A stretch of 64,000 nt of DNA from positions 1,631,001-1,695,000 of the forward strand of contig NZ_CP053348.1 of assembly GCF_013394595.1 (NCBI RefSeq). Reading direction: 5' to 3'. This DNA is from Winogradskyella forsetii (GTDB lineage Bacteria > Bacteroidota > Bacteroidia > Flavobacteriales > Flavobacteriaceae). The notes beneath the pieces are model-generated. The model made no database searches, was not told where the DNA came from, and was given only the letters and a program-made list of their open reading frames with translations. The position numbers and the translations under genes were made by a program. Below are positions 1-9,573 of the stretch, in pieces (position 1 is the stretch's first letter; each line of letters opens with the position of its first letter).

Positions 1-7
1 TATGTGT

Positions 8-664
8 TTAGTTAAAGTGCATTTTTTCCTTGTACAAAAATTTACCAAAATCTATGATGCTTTTTATAGGTGTGGTGTCTATTAAATCAAAACCTGTTTT
101 AAGGGATTTCTCGATAAAAATATCTGTCTTTTCAAAAGAAGCAGAGGTGTCATCCAACCAAAATTTCATAGTGACCAATAACTGAAGCCAAGCGGATTCT
201 TTTAAGGTGCGTTTCTGGAACTTCTCCAGTTGCTCTTGTTTCAAATCGATAGTCTCTATACCTAACATTCCGACGTAATTGGTGAAACTTTTCTTTAAGT
301 GCTTTAACACTTTTAAGGATTCCATTTTGTTTTTGTCAGCGTCCAAAACATGGACAACATAACTTCTGTTAGCAGTTAAAATCTCGAAAAATGTATAATA
401 AAAACTTAACATCTTATTTCTGGCATCAAAAGAATGGTAATCGTCACTCTTCTCTAAAGCCGCTATCGTATGATCAAAGAAAATTTTAAAAATGGATTGC
501 TCCAATGCTTCGAAAGTGCCATAAAACTCATAAAATTTTTGCTCCTCAAAATTATTGTCTTTTGCAAATGCATACACCGATTTTGGTTTATGGTTATGTG
601 TCAGAATATAATCCATGTAAAAATCTATAAGATCGGACTGTTTGATTGCTTTTTTCTTAGCCAT
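8..664 (-). CDS. TetR/AcrR-like transcriptional regulator
   Basis: A complete 218-residue protein starting MAKKKAIKQSD. The first 50 residues fit a TetR-type DNA-binding domain (SVYAFAKDNNFEEQKFYEFYGTFEAL has the 'helix-turn-helix then F/Y-Y-x-F/Y' shape at residues 29-54), and the rest is all-helical like TetR ligand-binding domains. The HTH is divergent. In flavobacteria a regulator of this type commonly lies beside an ABC1/UbiB-like kinase gene, which would be outside this window on the left. Ligand and targets cannot be read from the sequence. Confidence 0.7.
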   Translation of the reverse strand: MAKKKAIKQSDLIDFYMDYILTHNHKPKSVYAFAKDNNFEEQKFYEFYGTFEALEQSIFKIFFDHTIAALEKSDDYHSFDARNKMLSFYYTFFEILTANRSYVVHVLDADKNKMESLKVLKHLKKSFTNYVGMLGIETIDLKQEQLEKFQKRTLKESAWLQLLVTMKFWLDDTSASFEKTDIFIEKSLKTGFDLIDTTPIKSIIDFGKFLYKEKMHFN

Positions 665-943
665 TACTAATTGTTTTTAATTTGAAGGAAAGATACAAAA
701 TGTTTAACTTATATTAATTATAGTTAAACAAAAATTAACAAGAATTTATTGGTTGTAACTGATTTGATGTGATTGAAATTATCCTAACAACTTAGTTAGG
801 AAGTTTATGATAGGTTTTATACCTGCCATCATCTATTTTGATCGCTAATGAGGTAGATCGTCTTTTTAAGTATTCCTTAACATTTAAAGGGTCGCTTTAG
901 TCGTAATTTTACAACAATAAAAACAACTATAAACACTATAAAA

Positions 944-1789
944 ATGAAAAAACTAGTACTATTTACTTTTGCCTTAACATTAATGTTTTCGGTAAATGCA
1001 CAAATTGAAACACCTGCACCTAGTCCTTTTACCAAGGTTGAGCAAAAAGTAGGGTTAACAGATGTAACGTTAGAATACTCTCGACCAAGCATGCGTGGTA
1101 GAGAAGTTTTTGGAAATTTAGTGCCCTACGATAAAATGTGGAGAGCAGGAGCTAATAAAAATACCATTGTTACTTTCAGCAATCCAGTTACTGTAGGAGG
1201 GAACGAATTGAAAGCAGGTTCTTACGCTGTATTTATTAAACCTTCAGAGAAAACCTGGGATGTTTATTTTTATTCGGATACTGAAAATTGGGGAACACCG
1301 CAAAATTGGGATGACTCTAAAGTTGCTGCCAAAGCCACTGTTGACGTCATGGAAATTCCTGCAAATGTTGAAACATGGACTATTAGTATTGATGATTTAA
1401 CTAATGATTCCGCTCATTTAGGTATGATGTGGGCTGATACTTATGCGGCTGTAAAATTTGAGGTTCCGACTGATAAAGCAGTAACTTCTGCTATTGAAAA
1501 AACGATGGCTGGTCCTTCAGCTAATGACTATTATGCTTCTGCTGTATATTATATGAATGCTGATAAGGATTTGGACAAAGCTAAAGAATGGATGGACAAA
1601 GCCATGTCTATGGTTAAAGAACCAAGATTTTGGCAACTAAGACAACAATCTTTATTATATGCCAAAATGGGAGATACTAAAAATGCCATTGCGACTGCCA
1701 AAAAATCGCTTGCTAAGGCAGAGGAAGAAGGAAATGCTGATTATGTAAAAATGAACAAAGACTCTTTAAAAGAATGGGGAGCGAAATAA
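944..1789 (+). CDS. Secreted DUF2911 family protein
   Basis: 281 residues. A cleavable signal peptide is visible at residues 1-19 (MKKLVLFTFALTLMFSVNAQ), followed by a DUF2911 core with the family hallmarks VGLTDVTLEYSRPSMRGREVFG and YDKMWRAGANKNT around residues 35-78, then a C-terminal helical region (about 185-281) that looks TPR-like (KAKEWMDKAMSMV, NAIATAKKSLAKAEEEG). The family is common in Bacteroidetes, exported, and has no established function. It stands alone as a transcription unit, closed by a strong terminator. Confidence 0.85.
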   Translation: MKKLVLFTFALTLMFSVNAQIETPAPSPFTKVEQKVGLTDVTLEYSRPSMRGREVFGNLVPYDKMWRAGANKNTIVTFSNPVTVGGNELKAGSYAVFIKPSEKTWDVYFYSDTENWGTPQNWDDSKVAAKATVDVMEIPANVETWTISIDDLTNDSAHLGMMWADTYAAVKFEVPTDKAVTSAIEKTMAGPSANDYYASAVYYMNADKDLDKAKEWMDKAMSMVKEPRFWQLRQQSLLYAKMGDTKNAIATAKKSLAKAEEEGNADYVKMNKDSLKEWGAK

Positions 1790-1835
1790 TCATTTAGAAC
1801 TAAGAGCGCTTCGCTTCTAGAATTTAGAATCAAGA

Positions 1836-1871
1836 CAAAAAACGCAACTTAAATGAGTTGCGTTTTTTTTA
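1836..1871. terminator. Bidirectional intrinsic terminator
   Basis: A-run, stem AACGCAACT / AGTTGCGTT with loop TAAATG, then a T-run. It lies between the stop of the DUF2911 gene and the converging stop of the Gfo/Idh gene, so it can serve both. Confidence 0.85.
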
Positions 1872-2846
1872 TTGATAGTTTAGACCAATTAAGCTTCTGA
1901 TCTCATCTAAAGTTTTAATAAGTTGCCGGCTTCTTTCGAACGTCATGATATCACTCTCGATTTTGCCATCACGCAATAATTGATTAAAATGTTCAATTTC
2001 ATAACTATAACCAATGGTGCTGTAGTTGAAATCCTTTAATTCTGAATTACCATGTTCATCAATTAAGGTAACCGTTGAAGGTTGGTGAAACTGACCGTTG
2101 ATTTTTATGGTACCGTTTTCGCAATGAAAAATGGCTTCTGTATTCGTTTTTCCCAATAAAGTACTTTTTAAAATGGCCTTCGCGATTTCATACTGAAAAA
2201 CCATGTTGCATTCTGAATCCGCTCCAGATTTAAAAAATGTTGCATCAGCTTCAATCTTGTTAGGTTTTCCTAAGGTGGAACGCGCAGCAAACACAGGATA
2301 AATTCCGATATCCAACAAGCTGCCACCACCAACGGATTTGTCGAAAAGCCTAGAGCTTTCATCATAAGGAGTAAAAAACCCAAAATCGGCTTCAAGTTTT
2401 ATAATTTTGCCAAAATGATTTTCGTTAAGTAGATTTTCCACATATTGAAAATGTGGCAGAAAAGCTGTCCATAAGGCTTCCATTAAGAGCGTGTTGTTTG
2501 CTTTGGAAACCTTAATCATCTCATCCACTTCATCCAAATCCATAGCAAATGGCTTTTCGCACAATACCGCTTTCTTATGGTTTAGACATAAAATGCTGTG
2601 GGTCTTATGGAAACTATGCGGTGTTGCAATGTAAATAGCGTCAATATTTGGATCTGAAGCTAAGGCTTCATAGCTTCCGAAAGCTTTGTCCGCATCAAAT
2701 TCATTTGCAAAATCCTCTGCTTTTTCCAAGCTTCTTGAAGCGATACCAAACAAATTACAATTAGGAATTGTATTCAAATCTGTAGCAAATTTTGAAGCTA
2801 TTTTACCAGCTCCAATAATGCCCCAATTAATCATTTTAGAATTCAT
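1869..2846 (-). CDS. Gfo/Idh/MocA family oxidoreductase
   Basis: 325 residues, the usual family length. The N-terminal Rossmann fold shows WGIIGAGKIASKFATDL (GxGxxxxxF, residues 8-24), then the family signature LCEKPFAMD near residue 95, whose Lys is catalytic in relatives, and a C-terminal substrate domain with GGSLLDIGIYP (about 173-183). Expected activity is NAD(P)-dependent oxidoreduction of a sugar or cyclitol in the cytoplasm. The start codon overlaps the stop of the upstream symporter gene (TAATG), so it is the last gene of the PIG-L/symporter operon and probably translationally coupled. M5 (MINWGII) is an alternative start. Confidence 0.9.
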   Translation of the reverse strand: MNSKMINWGIIGAGKIASKFATDLNTIPNCNLFGIASRSLEKAEDFANEFDADKAFGSYEALASDPNIDAIYIATPHSFHKTHSILCLNHKKAVLCEKPFAMDLDEVDEMIKVSKANNTLLMEALWTAFLPHFQYVENLLNENHFGKIIKLEADFGFFTPYDESSRLFDKSVGGGSLLDIGIYPVFAARSTLGKPNKIEADATFFKSGADSECNMVFQYEIAKAILKSTLLGKTNTEAIFHCENGTIKINGQFHQPSTVTLIDEHGNSELKDFNYSTIGYSYEIEHFNQLLRDGKIESDIMTFERSRQLIKTLDEIRSLIGLNYQ

Positions 2847-4660
2847 TATATTGTTTTTTTAGGTAATAAAGGTTGCAGCATATGAGCGATAAGAATAACA
2901 AGAATGCACCCAAACAAATTCAGCCATAAATAAGGCATCCATTCTAACCACCAGCCAATTACCACAATGGCTTGTGTTATTAATGCTCCGGTAAATACGG
3001 CATTTCCTTTGATATATTTAAAGAAGAAAGCGAGTAAAAATATACCCAAAACATTGCCGTAAAAAATAGAACCTATAATATTTACTAGTTGGATTAAATT
3101 CTCCGCTAAATCTGCAAAACACGCAATAATTATAGCTACTATTCCCCAACCCAAGGTGAACCATTTCGTCATCTTCACCATATGGTCCTCACCTTTATCT
3201 TCTTTAAGATTTCTGCCGTATAAATCCATGGATGTTATGGTAGCCAATGCATTGATTTCAGAGGCTGTTGACGACATGGATGCCGATAGAATAACGGCTA
3301 GAAGTAAACCAATCAATCCAATAGGAAGATGGTTTAGTATGAACCGAATAAACATGTAATCCCTGTCATTGGTCTGTGTGTCTTTTGCTGCGTCGTTGTA
3401 TAAAGCATCTAACTCGGCGAACTTTTCGTTGTAAGCTTCGCTTTCTGGGTTGGATTCTAAATTATTGACTTCGGTTTGAAGCTTATCATAAGCCGTTGCA
3501 TAATCTGGGTCAATCGCTTTTTTAATCAAAAATTTAGAACGTAAACGATAGGATTTTTCTAATATATTTAAAGCTGCCAATCGTTTTCTCGACGATTTAT
3601 CATCGCCTTCGGATTTGGACAATTGTAAGGAAACTTCATTTTTTAAATCAAAAAGTTCTGCTTGTTGTGCTTGAAGCGCTCTGTAGTCTTCTCCATAGTC
3701 AGAGGCTAAAACGGTCTCTGTGGATTTATCGATAAAATTTAAAGGCGAAGGATTAAATTGATAAAAAACAAAGACCATGACACCAACGAGTAATATGAAA
3801 AATTGCATGGGCACTTTAAGCATACCATTGAACATTAGTCCCATTTGCATTTCCTTCACTGATTTCCCGGAAAGGTAACGCTGTACTTGGCTTTGGTCCG
3901 TGCCAAAATAGGAAAGCATTAAGAACGTTCCACCTATTAGACCTGTCCAAACGGTATATCTGTTTTCTAAATCAAACGAAAAATCCAAGACCTGCATTTT
4001 GCCAGTTGCACCAGCAATATCAATAGCATTCTTAAAAGAAACTTCTTCAGGAATTAAGTTGATAATGATAATCAAAGCGGCTACCATTCCTGCAAAAATT
4101 ACAAACATTTGTTGCTTTTGTGTCACTGTAACGGCTTTGGTACCACCAGAAACGGTGTAGATAATGACTAAAACACCTATAATAATATTTAAGGTAACGA
4201 TATTCCATCCTAAAACCACTGATAGGATAATTGCAGGTGCAAAAATGGTAATTCCTGCAGCTAAGCCACGTTGGATTAAAAAGAGAATAGCGGTTAAACT
4301 TCGGGTTTTGAGATCGAATCGATTTTCGAGAAACTCGTAAGCCGTGTAAACTTTAAGCCGATGGTAAAGTGGAATAAATACCAAGCAGATAATGACCATG
4401 GCAATTGGAATTCCAAAATAAAATTGGACAAATCCCATACCATCAGAAAATGCTTGACCTGTAGTAGAAAGGAATGTGATGGCACTAGCTTGGGTTGCCA
4501 TTACAGAAAGCCCAATGGTCCACCATGGTGTGGTGTTTCCACCTTTTATGTAATCTTCGGCATTTTTTTGACCTCTGGTTTTCCAAGTACCATAACCAAC
4601 AATTGTGGCTAAAGTAGCAATCAAAACCGTCCAGTCAATCCAATCTAAAGTTTGAGGCAT
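2846..4660 (-). CDS. Sodium:solute symporter (SSS family)
   Basis: 604 residues with about 13-14 hydrophobic segments, beginning DWIDWTVLIATLATIVGYG. Family features include GNTTPWWTIGLSVMATQASA (residues 41-60), the SSS Na+-site region, and FGTDQSQVQRYLSGKS (about 253-268). Between the transmembrane blocks at roughly residues 310-435 there is a long charged, helical insertion (EDYRALQAQQAELFDLKNEV and on), much longer than in classical SSS proteins. The operon with a PIG-L deacetylase and a Gfo/Idh oxidoreductase suggests uptake of a sugar, amino sugar or inositol-like solute, which is inference only. Confidence 0.9.
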   Translation of the reverse strand: MPQTLDWIDWTVLIATLATIVGYGTWKTRGQKNAEDYIKGGNTTPWWTIGLSVMATQASAITFLSTTGQAFSDGMGFVQFYFGIPIAMVIICLVFIPLYHRLKVYTAYEFLENRFDLKTRSLTAILFLIQRGLAAGITIFAPAIILSVVLGWNIVTLNIIIGVLVIIYTVSGGTKAVTVTQKQQMFVIFAGMVAALIIIINLIPEEVSFKNAIDIAGATGKMQVLDFSFDLENRYTVWTGLIGGTFLMLSYFGTDQSQVQRYLSGKSVKEMQMGLMFNGMLKVPMQFFILLVGVMVFVFYQFNPSPLNFIDKSTETVLASDYGEDYRALQAQQAELFDLKNEVSLQLSKSEGDDKSSRKRLAALNILEKSYRLRSKFLIKKAIDPDYATAYDKLQTEVNNLESNPESEAYNEKFAELDALYNDAAKDTQTNDRDYMFIRFILNHLPIGLIGLLLAVILSASMSSTASEINALATITSMDLYGRNLKEDKGEDHMVKMTKWFTLGWGIVAIIIACFADLAENLIQLVNIIGSIFYGNVLGIFLLAFFFKYIKGNAVFTGALITQAIVVIGWWLEWMPYLWLNLFGCILVILIAHMLQPLLPKKTI

Positions 4661-4669
4661 TATATTTTT

Positions 4670-4789
4670 TTAGTCAAATGAGGCTGTTATAAAGTAAAAC
4701 AACACAATATAAAGTGCATTGGCGATTAAAACTGCCGTGTACATTTTACTCCATTTTTGTTTTGGTTGTTCTTGGTTTTGGTTATGCAT
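4670..4789 (-). CDS. 39-residue single-pass membrane peptide
   Basis: Reading the minus strand between the deacetylase and symporter genes gives an ATG-started 39-codon frame: a polar Gln/Lys-rich N-terminus (MHNQNQEQPKQKWSKM) followed by one hydrophobic segment of about 17 residues (VLIANALYIVLFYFITA). It ends 9 bp before the symporter start codon. Position and composition suggest a small accessory subunit or stabiliser of the symporter. I do not recognise a named family. Confidence 0.6.
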   Translation of the reverse strand: MHNQNQEQPKQKWSKMYTAVLIANALYIVLFYFITASFD

Positions 4790-4846
4790 GTTGTTAGCTT
4801 TTAGTTAGTTGTTGTCGGTTATTTTAAGTAGTTAGTGAATAAAAGG

Positions 4847-7366
4847 TCAATTTTTGAATGACCGTTTATCGGCTTTTTCTGCGGATAGTAAGTTAGTAAA
4901 TAATCTGTAAGCACCTGACACTCCAGCAGGAAATTCTCTAAAAAAACTTAATCCTGTATAAATATAATTTCCTTTTCCGTATTTCGCTACCAACAAACCG
5001 CCTTTTTTTGAAGACTCCCCTTGGTCGTTTGAAGCTAATAATGGCGTAAATTCTTCAGACCAATTATCTGGAAAATACAAACCGCGTTCCTGTACCCAAC
5101 CTTCAAAATCAGCATTGGTAATTTTATTCGGAAAATTTAAAATCGGATGATTCGGTTCCAAGATTTTTATTTCGGCATTTTCGTCTGTAACTCGATCTCG
5201 AGATAACTCTAAATTATAAGGTGCTATATTATCCACTTTGATTCCACGACTGGTATTGTATTGAACGATTAAATTTCCACCATCATTCACATAATCCAAC
5301 AAGAATTTTTGCTTGAATTTCAAGTCATCCACAATATTGTAAGCTCTTATGCCAACCACAATTGCATCGAAATTTGAGAGATTTTCAGGTAGAATCTGTT
5401 CAGGTTTGATGATAGTAACGTTATAGCCAATTTGTCTTAAACTTTCAGGGACCACATCGCCTGCGCCTTCTATATAACCAATATTAGTACCTCTTTTTTC
5501 GATATCCAATCGTACCACTTTGCTTTCACTAGGCATTAAAACTGTTTGGAATGGAATATGTGCATAATCGATTTCTATGAGTTCGTCAGTATAAAATTCG
5601 CCATTAATATTTACCATGGGTGTAATTAAACCTTCACTCTGATTTTTTGGCGGAATCACCGTAAAAACCACCTTTTGGACATCACCTTTATTAACAATTT
5701 CAATTTTTTGCTTTTCAGGATAGACTTCCCAATCCTTAGGGTAAGCCATTTGTACATAACCTTCAATGATATCTTTGCCAGCTTTTACGGTCACTTCGAT
5801 TTCTTTTTGTTGGTCGTTTTCAAAAATATAAACGGCATCACTTAGACGAGCCGAAACCACAGGTATAATTTCAAAAGGACGGTATAATTCGCCTTTTTCT
5901 GGTTTCGAATAGCGATGGATGACTGGTTTTCTAATGTTGATTGGTGTGCCTTCAATCATTAAATTAAAATCTACAAAAACGGCTCTTGGTGTTTCAGGCA
6001 GGCCTATCAATTTTTGGTCTTTTACGCTGTACATGCCTAAAGTACTCTGCTTATTTAACCAATACGGAGTAGTATAATTGCTGTTATTTGGAATTGTAAT
6101 AGCTTCTTCAAAATTTAACTTTTGGTTAGACGGTAAGGTCATGTTTTTCGAAATGCCACTTTTTAATGTAGGTAATTGATAAGATACCAAATCAATGTTC
6201 GCTTCGCTTCGGTTTAAAACTTCCATGTCTAAAGTAACCTCAGAGTTTGGAGCGGCATTTGGACTTTTGGCGGAAACTTCCAAATACAAACCTGCGCAGG
6301 CTTCAATGATGGTTTTTAATTCATTTGTTTTTACGGTTTTCCAATGCTCATCTTTAATATTTTGAAGTAATTTATAAGCTTCTAAAAGTTGTGGTAAATG
6401 TGATGCTGGATTTTTAAAGTTGAAATTTTTCTCAACGGATTTCAAAATAGTTCCGATAGCTTTTCCACCTTCAACACGATCCCAAGACGTATCAATACCA
6501 TAAAATATATCGTTGTTGTCATCCAAAGGTTCGCCTTTTAAAAACTCAATATATTCTTGTTGGGAACCACGTTGTGATAAACGTCCAAAACCTTGACTTA
6601 AATGTTGGCTACTGGCTAAAGAAGCGACTTCATTGTTAGACATGCCTTTGCTTGGGTAATATTCGCCAATATCAAAATTAAGCATGTTACTTTTATCCAG
6701 TTTATCGAATTCCTCTTGACTTCCATAGCGCCACCAAGAGGTGTTGTAAAACAAGCGTTTTGGTTGCCATGTTTGGGTAAATTCTAACTGTGAGGGATAT
6801 TTTGAAGAATCATTGGCCAAATCAAAAGCTTCTAAACTCAACATCGCAGAAGCTGTGTGATGGCCATGGGTTTCTCCAGCTCTTCTATGGTCAAAACGGT
6901 TGATTATGACATCGGGTTTAAATTCTCGGATGGCCCAAACGACATCTGAAAGTACCTCGTCTTTATTCCAAATTTCTAAAGTTTCGTCAGGATGTTTTGA
7001 ATACCCAAAATCGTTGGCTCTCGTGAAACGTTGTTCGCCACCATCGACACGTCTTGCAGCTAATAATTCCTGTGTTCTTATCACCCCTAAAAGTTCCCTG
7101 ATTTCTGGGCCAATAAGGTTTTGGCCACCATCGCCACGTGTTAGGGATAAATAGGCGGTACGTGCTTTGACTTCGTTGGACATGTAAGAAATGAGTCGTG
7201 TGTTTTCATCATCAGGATGTGCGGCAATGTAAAGAACCGAACCCAAAACATTGAGTTTTTGAACCGCTTCATAAATCTCTGAAGCATTGTATTTTTTTGG
7301 TTGTTGAGCTGGTATTGAAAGTATGGAGCTTATAAAAAGCAGAAGACAGAGTCTCATGTGGTGCAT
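4847..7366 (-). CDS. Secreted PIG-L family deacetylase with C-terminal glutamine-amidotransferase-like domain
   Basis: 839 residues, three to four times longer than simple PIG-L enzymes. A signal peptide (LCLLLFISSILSIPAQQ) precedes the PIG-L/LmbE domain, whose zinc/catalytic motif AAHPDDENTR lies near residues 49-58 and whose third ligand region GETHGHHTASAM lies near 164-175. A long beta-rich middle section follows, then a class I glutamine amidotransferase-like fold (NFDAIVVGIRAYNI, GGNLIVQYNTSRG, about 655-705) without an obvious catalytic Cys. It is the first gene of the leftward operon and probably N-deacetylates an N-acetylated sugar outside the cytoplasm. Confidence 0.88.
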   Translation of the reverse strand: MHHMRLCLLLFISSILSIPAQQPKKYNASEIYEAVQKLNVLGSVLYIAAHPDDENTRLISYMSNEVKARTAYLSLTRGDGGQNLIGPEIRELLGVIRTQELLAARRVDGGEQRFTRANDFGYSKHPDETLEIWNKDEVLSDVVWAIREFKPDVIINRFDHRRAGETHGHHTASAMLSLEAFDLANDSSKYPSQLEFTQTWQPKRLFYNTSWWRYGSQEEFDKLDKSNMLNFDIGEYYPSKGMSNNEVASLASSQHLSQGFGRLSQRGSQQEYIEFLKGEPLDDNNDIFYGIDTSWDRVEGGKAIGTILKSVEKNFNFKNPASHLPQLLEAYKLLQNIKDEHWKTVKTNELKTIIEACAGLYLEVSAKSPNAAPNSEVTLDMEVLNRSEANIDLVSYQLPTLKSGISKNMTLPSNQKLNFEEAITIPNNSNYTTPYWLNKQSTLGMYSVKDQKLIGLPETPRAVFVDFNLMIEGTPINIRKPVIHRYSKPEKGELYRPFEIIPVVSARLSDAVYIFENDQQKEIEVTVKAGKDIIEGYVQMAYPKDWEVYPEKQKIEIVNKGDVQKVVFTVIPPKNQSEGLITPMVNINGEFYTDELIEIDYAHIPFQTVLMPSESKVVRLDIEKRGTNIGYIEGAGDVVPESLRQIGYNVTIIKPEQILPENLSNFDAIVVGIRAYNIVDDLKFKQKFLLDYVNDGGNLIVQYNTSRGIKVDNIAPYNLELSRDRVTDENAEIKILEPNHPILNFPNKITNADFEGWVQERGLYFPDNWSEEFTPLLASNDQGESSKKGGLLVAKYGKGNYIYTGLSFFREFPAGVSGAYRLFTNLLSAEKADKRSFKN

Positions 7367-7389
7367 GTGGAAAATAGTTAGTTGTGCTT

Positions 7390-7397
7390 CAAATATA
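7390..7397 (-). promoter_or_regulatory. Candidate -7 promoter element for the PIG-L operon
   Basis: On the minus strand TATATTTG fits the Bacteroidetes TAnnTTTG element and lies 23 bp upstream of the deacetylase start. I see no clear -33 TTG. Confidence 0.5.
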
Positions 7398-7470
7398 GGA
7401 AAGTTGGTTGTTTTTTGTCTTTTTTTAGGTTTAGTTTAACGGTTGGGTTTATGTAAAATGCCTTTAAACC

Positions 7471-8694
7471 TTAGGTATCACAGGTCACGTCGTCCCAATC
7501 TGCATTCATGTAATTTATAAGCCAATTTAGAGCGTAGTGTCGTTCATAAACTACACCGCTATTTACTTCGGTGATTTGTCTGTTATTTAATCTTGCATCA
7601 ACACAAGCCCAATCCAAACGGTAATATAAATCGTTGACATTAAGAAGATCTGATTTAGTTCTAACGGTTTTTTGGGCGTTAATAAAATCGTTTGGGTCTT
7701 TATCTTTGCCTATTGGATATTTTTTGAGAGGTATGTTATTTAAGTCTGCCATTTCATTTGGAAATCCAAGGTCGTCAACTATTTTTAAAGCCCACATTAA
7801 TGTCCAAATGCCTTCGCATTTCCAAGTTTCTTGACTCTTTTGTTGGTCGGTCGGATTTTCTAAAAAAGATTTTTCATTTGGTGTAACCAAATCCATTAAA
7901 TTGAATTTATTCAGCATATCTATGGCTTCTTCGCCTGAAATATTACTAAAAGCGACGAGATTGGTAATGGTCAACACAGTAACGCGTTCTGCAATTTCCT
8001 TTGCCGTTCTTATTGTGATGTCGTTCTCACTTTCGATATAAGGAAGGTTATTATTGATTTTTACGTTGTGTTTCTTTAAAATAATCTCACTTTCAGTTTT
8101 TCTTGATTTTTGGTCTTCGGTAATTTCTATAGAGTTGGTATCATAGTATTTTGCATCAATAGAAACGCTTAACTCGTCAATTTCACAATTTCCATTTGGG
8201 TCGATAATTAAGTCTAGGTTTTTGTCCAAAAAATGTTGGTTTTCCGATTTAGAGATGACTGTATTTGGTTGTGCAAAAATAATAGCATCGAAAGCATTTG
8301 CTAATTTAAAAATTATATCTCCTAGGTTTTTTGTAGTTCCCTTCTCTTGAAAAATAGAGCATTCAGAATTTAAAGTTTGAATCTTATGTAAAAACAAACT
8401 TTTTATTTTTTCATTGTTTGAAGGAAGTGAAGTGACAAAGCCATAAAGTCCTTTAAGATTCTCATTAAAAGGACAATCTTCTTTTTCGCTAATTTGATAA
8501 CTAGGTTGAATTCTTTCTCTGTAAGAAACTTTTAGTTTTATATCTGAAGAGAAAAAACTTCCTTTTGTTTTGATTTCAACAATGTTGAAACCATCAAGTT
8601 CAGAAAAGTTAAATTGTCCTTTAGGAATGTTGCTTTTTAAAATTTGAACAATTTTATCAAAACCTAATTGGTGAGCATATAGTGTGCAAATCAT
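7471..8694 (-). CDS. DUF4272 domain-containing protein
   Basis: 407 residues. The C-terminal half matches DUF4272 as I know it: an amphipathic segment with WKCEGIWTLMWALKIVDDLG (about 290-309), then LNVNDLYYRLDWACVDARL and the strongly conserved family ending ERHYALNWLINYMNADWDDV. The N-terminal 200 residues look like an alpha/beta domain of unknown type. The family is found scattered in Bacteria, often near toxin/immunity-type small genes, but its function is unknown. No signal peptide. Confidence 0.8.
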   Translation of the reverse strand: MICTLYAHQLGFDKIVQILKSNIPKGQFNFSELDGFNIVEIKTKGSFFSSDIKLKVSYRERIQPSYQISEKEDCPFNENLKGLYGFVTSLPSNNEKIKSLFLHKIQTLNSECSIFQEKGTTKNLGDIIFKLANAFDAIIFAQPNTVISKSENQHFLDKNLDLIIDPNGNCEIDELSVSIDAKYYDTNSIEITEDQKSRKTESEIILKKHNVKINNNLPYIESENDITIRTAKEIAERVTVLTITNLVAFSNISGEEAIDMLNKFNLMDLVTPNEKSFLENPTDQQKSQETWKCEGIWTLMWALKIVDDLGFPNEMADLNNIPLKKYPIGKDKDPNDFINAQKTVRTKSDLLNVNDLYYRLDWACVDARLNNRQITEVNSGVVYERHYALNWLINYMNADWDDVTCDT

Positions 8695-8730
8695 TATTCT
8701 TGTAAAAATTTTGTTTGTTCGTAACGTTTC

Positions 8731-9300
8731 TTATATAAAATCATTATTTATTTCCGAGATATGTTTTTCTATATCTGAAATCCAATGCTGTTCTATCCAT
8801 AAATCTTTGCCAAATTCTTTGAGCTGATATAATGTGAATTCAGGTTTAAGCGCTTTTAAGAAGTTCAGACCATCATCAATTGCTATATCCAAAATCGGTC
8901 GAATATGTTCCAGAGCTTGTTCTTTGGTTAAATTATCAAATTCAAGTGGAATTGTGTTATGGTCTGTAATGCCAGTTATTTTTTCATAATCATATTCGTA
9001 ATCATTTATGCCTTTTTTATTCTTAATTAAATATTGCAATTCAGTTGGATTGAATACAAATGGTGAAATTTGCGGAATCATAATTTTGTCTGGATATTCT
9101 CCGTCAAGGTTTTTCATAAATGTGTGACAGAAAACAAATGTAAACCCAAGAAATAAATTCCTTTTGGTATTCTTATAAATTATAAAAAATTCGGTCTCAT
9201 TCTGTTTTATGTAATGACTATTTTGCCTCCAAAATCCGTGTTTTCGTAAAGTTTTGTCAGCCTCATTAAAGTAGGTTTCGTTAAATTCGGTGTGCTTCAT
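8731..9300 (-). CDS. Hypothetical protein (possible cassette gene)
   Basis: 189 residues, soluble, acidic and rich in aromatics. It begins MKHTEFNETYFNEADKTLRK HGFW-like; the pattern 'helix, GF-x-R, then beta strands' loosely resembles DUF4304-type proteins, but I would not assign it. It lies 36 bp upstream of the DUF4272 gene in the same direction, and its 5' side (GTTAGCAAAC read leftward) abuts a decayed copy of the cassette-site repeat, so it may be the outermost remnant of the array. Confidence 0.6.
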   Translation of the reverse strand: MKHTEFNETYFNEADKTLRKHGFWRQNSHYIKQNETEFFIIYKNTKRNLFLGFTFVFCHTFMKNLDGEYPDKIMIPQISPFVFNPTELQYLIKNKKGINDYEYDYEKITGITDHNTIPLEFDNLTKEQALEHIRPILDIAIDDGLNFLKALKPEFTLYQLKEFGKDLWIEQHWISDIEKHISEINNDFI

Positions 9301-9309
9301 TTTAAATGT

Positions 9310-9435
9310 TTGCTAACCTTTTTATGACTGGTCGCGTGATTGAGTGCGTAAAATAGCAAATAAAAACCGAATAGAAATCCGTATGGATTTGTGTAAGTAG
9401 GCTAGTGCTAGTAATTGATAATACATGTCTTGTTG
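9310..9435. repeat. Decayed attC-like repeat (short class)
   Basis: Shares with the intact sites the block around 'aaataaaaaccgaatagaaatcc' as scattered matches, the small hairpin GAAATCC/GGATTT, GTAAGTAGGCTAG and an outer GCTAAC/CTTGTTG pair, but the long arms are mutated (TTTTTATGACTGG against AATTGATAATACA). It lies left of the main array. Confidence 0.5.
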
Positions 9436-9573
9436 AAAACCGTTATTTTCTTGCTCAATTCATTTTTTCATTTTAATTTTTTTTTCAAGGTAAAATTGGA
9501 CTTCATCTTATTGGTTTGTGCTGTCTTGTCTTGCGATTGCTTTCGTAAGTTTCTCTATTCTAAAATTCAAAGA

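Noticed and set aside
9415..9573. N-terminal extension of the XRE regulator
   Set aside because: Hydrophobic, AT-rich and unlike the family; XRE regulators of this type start at MKN.
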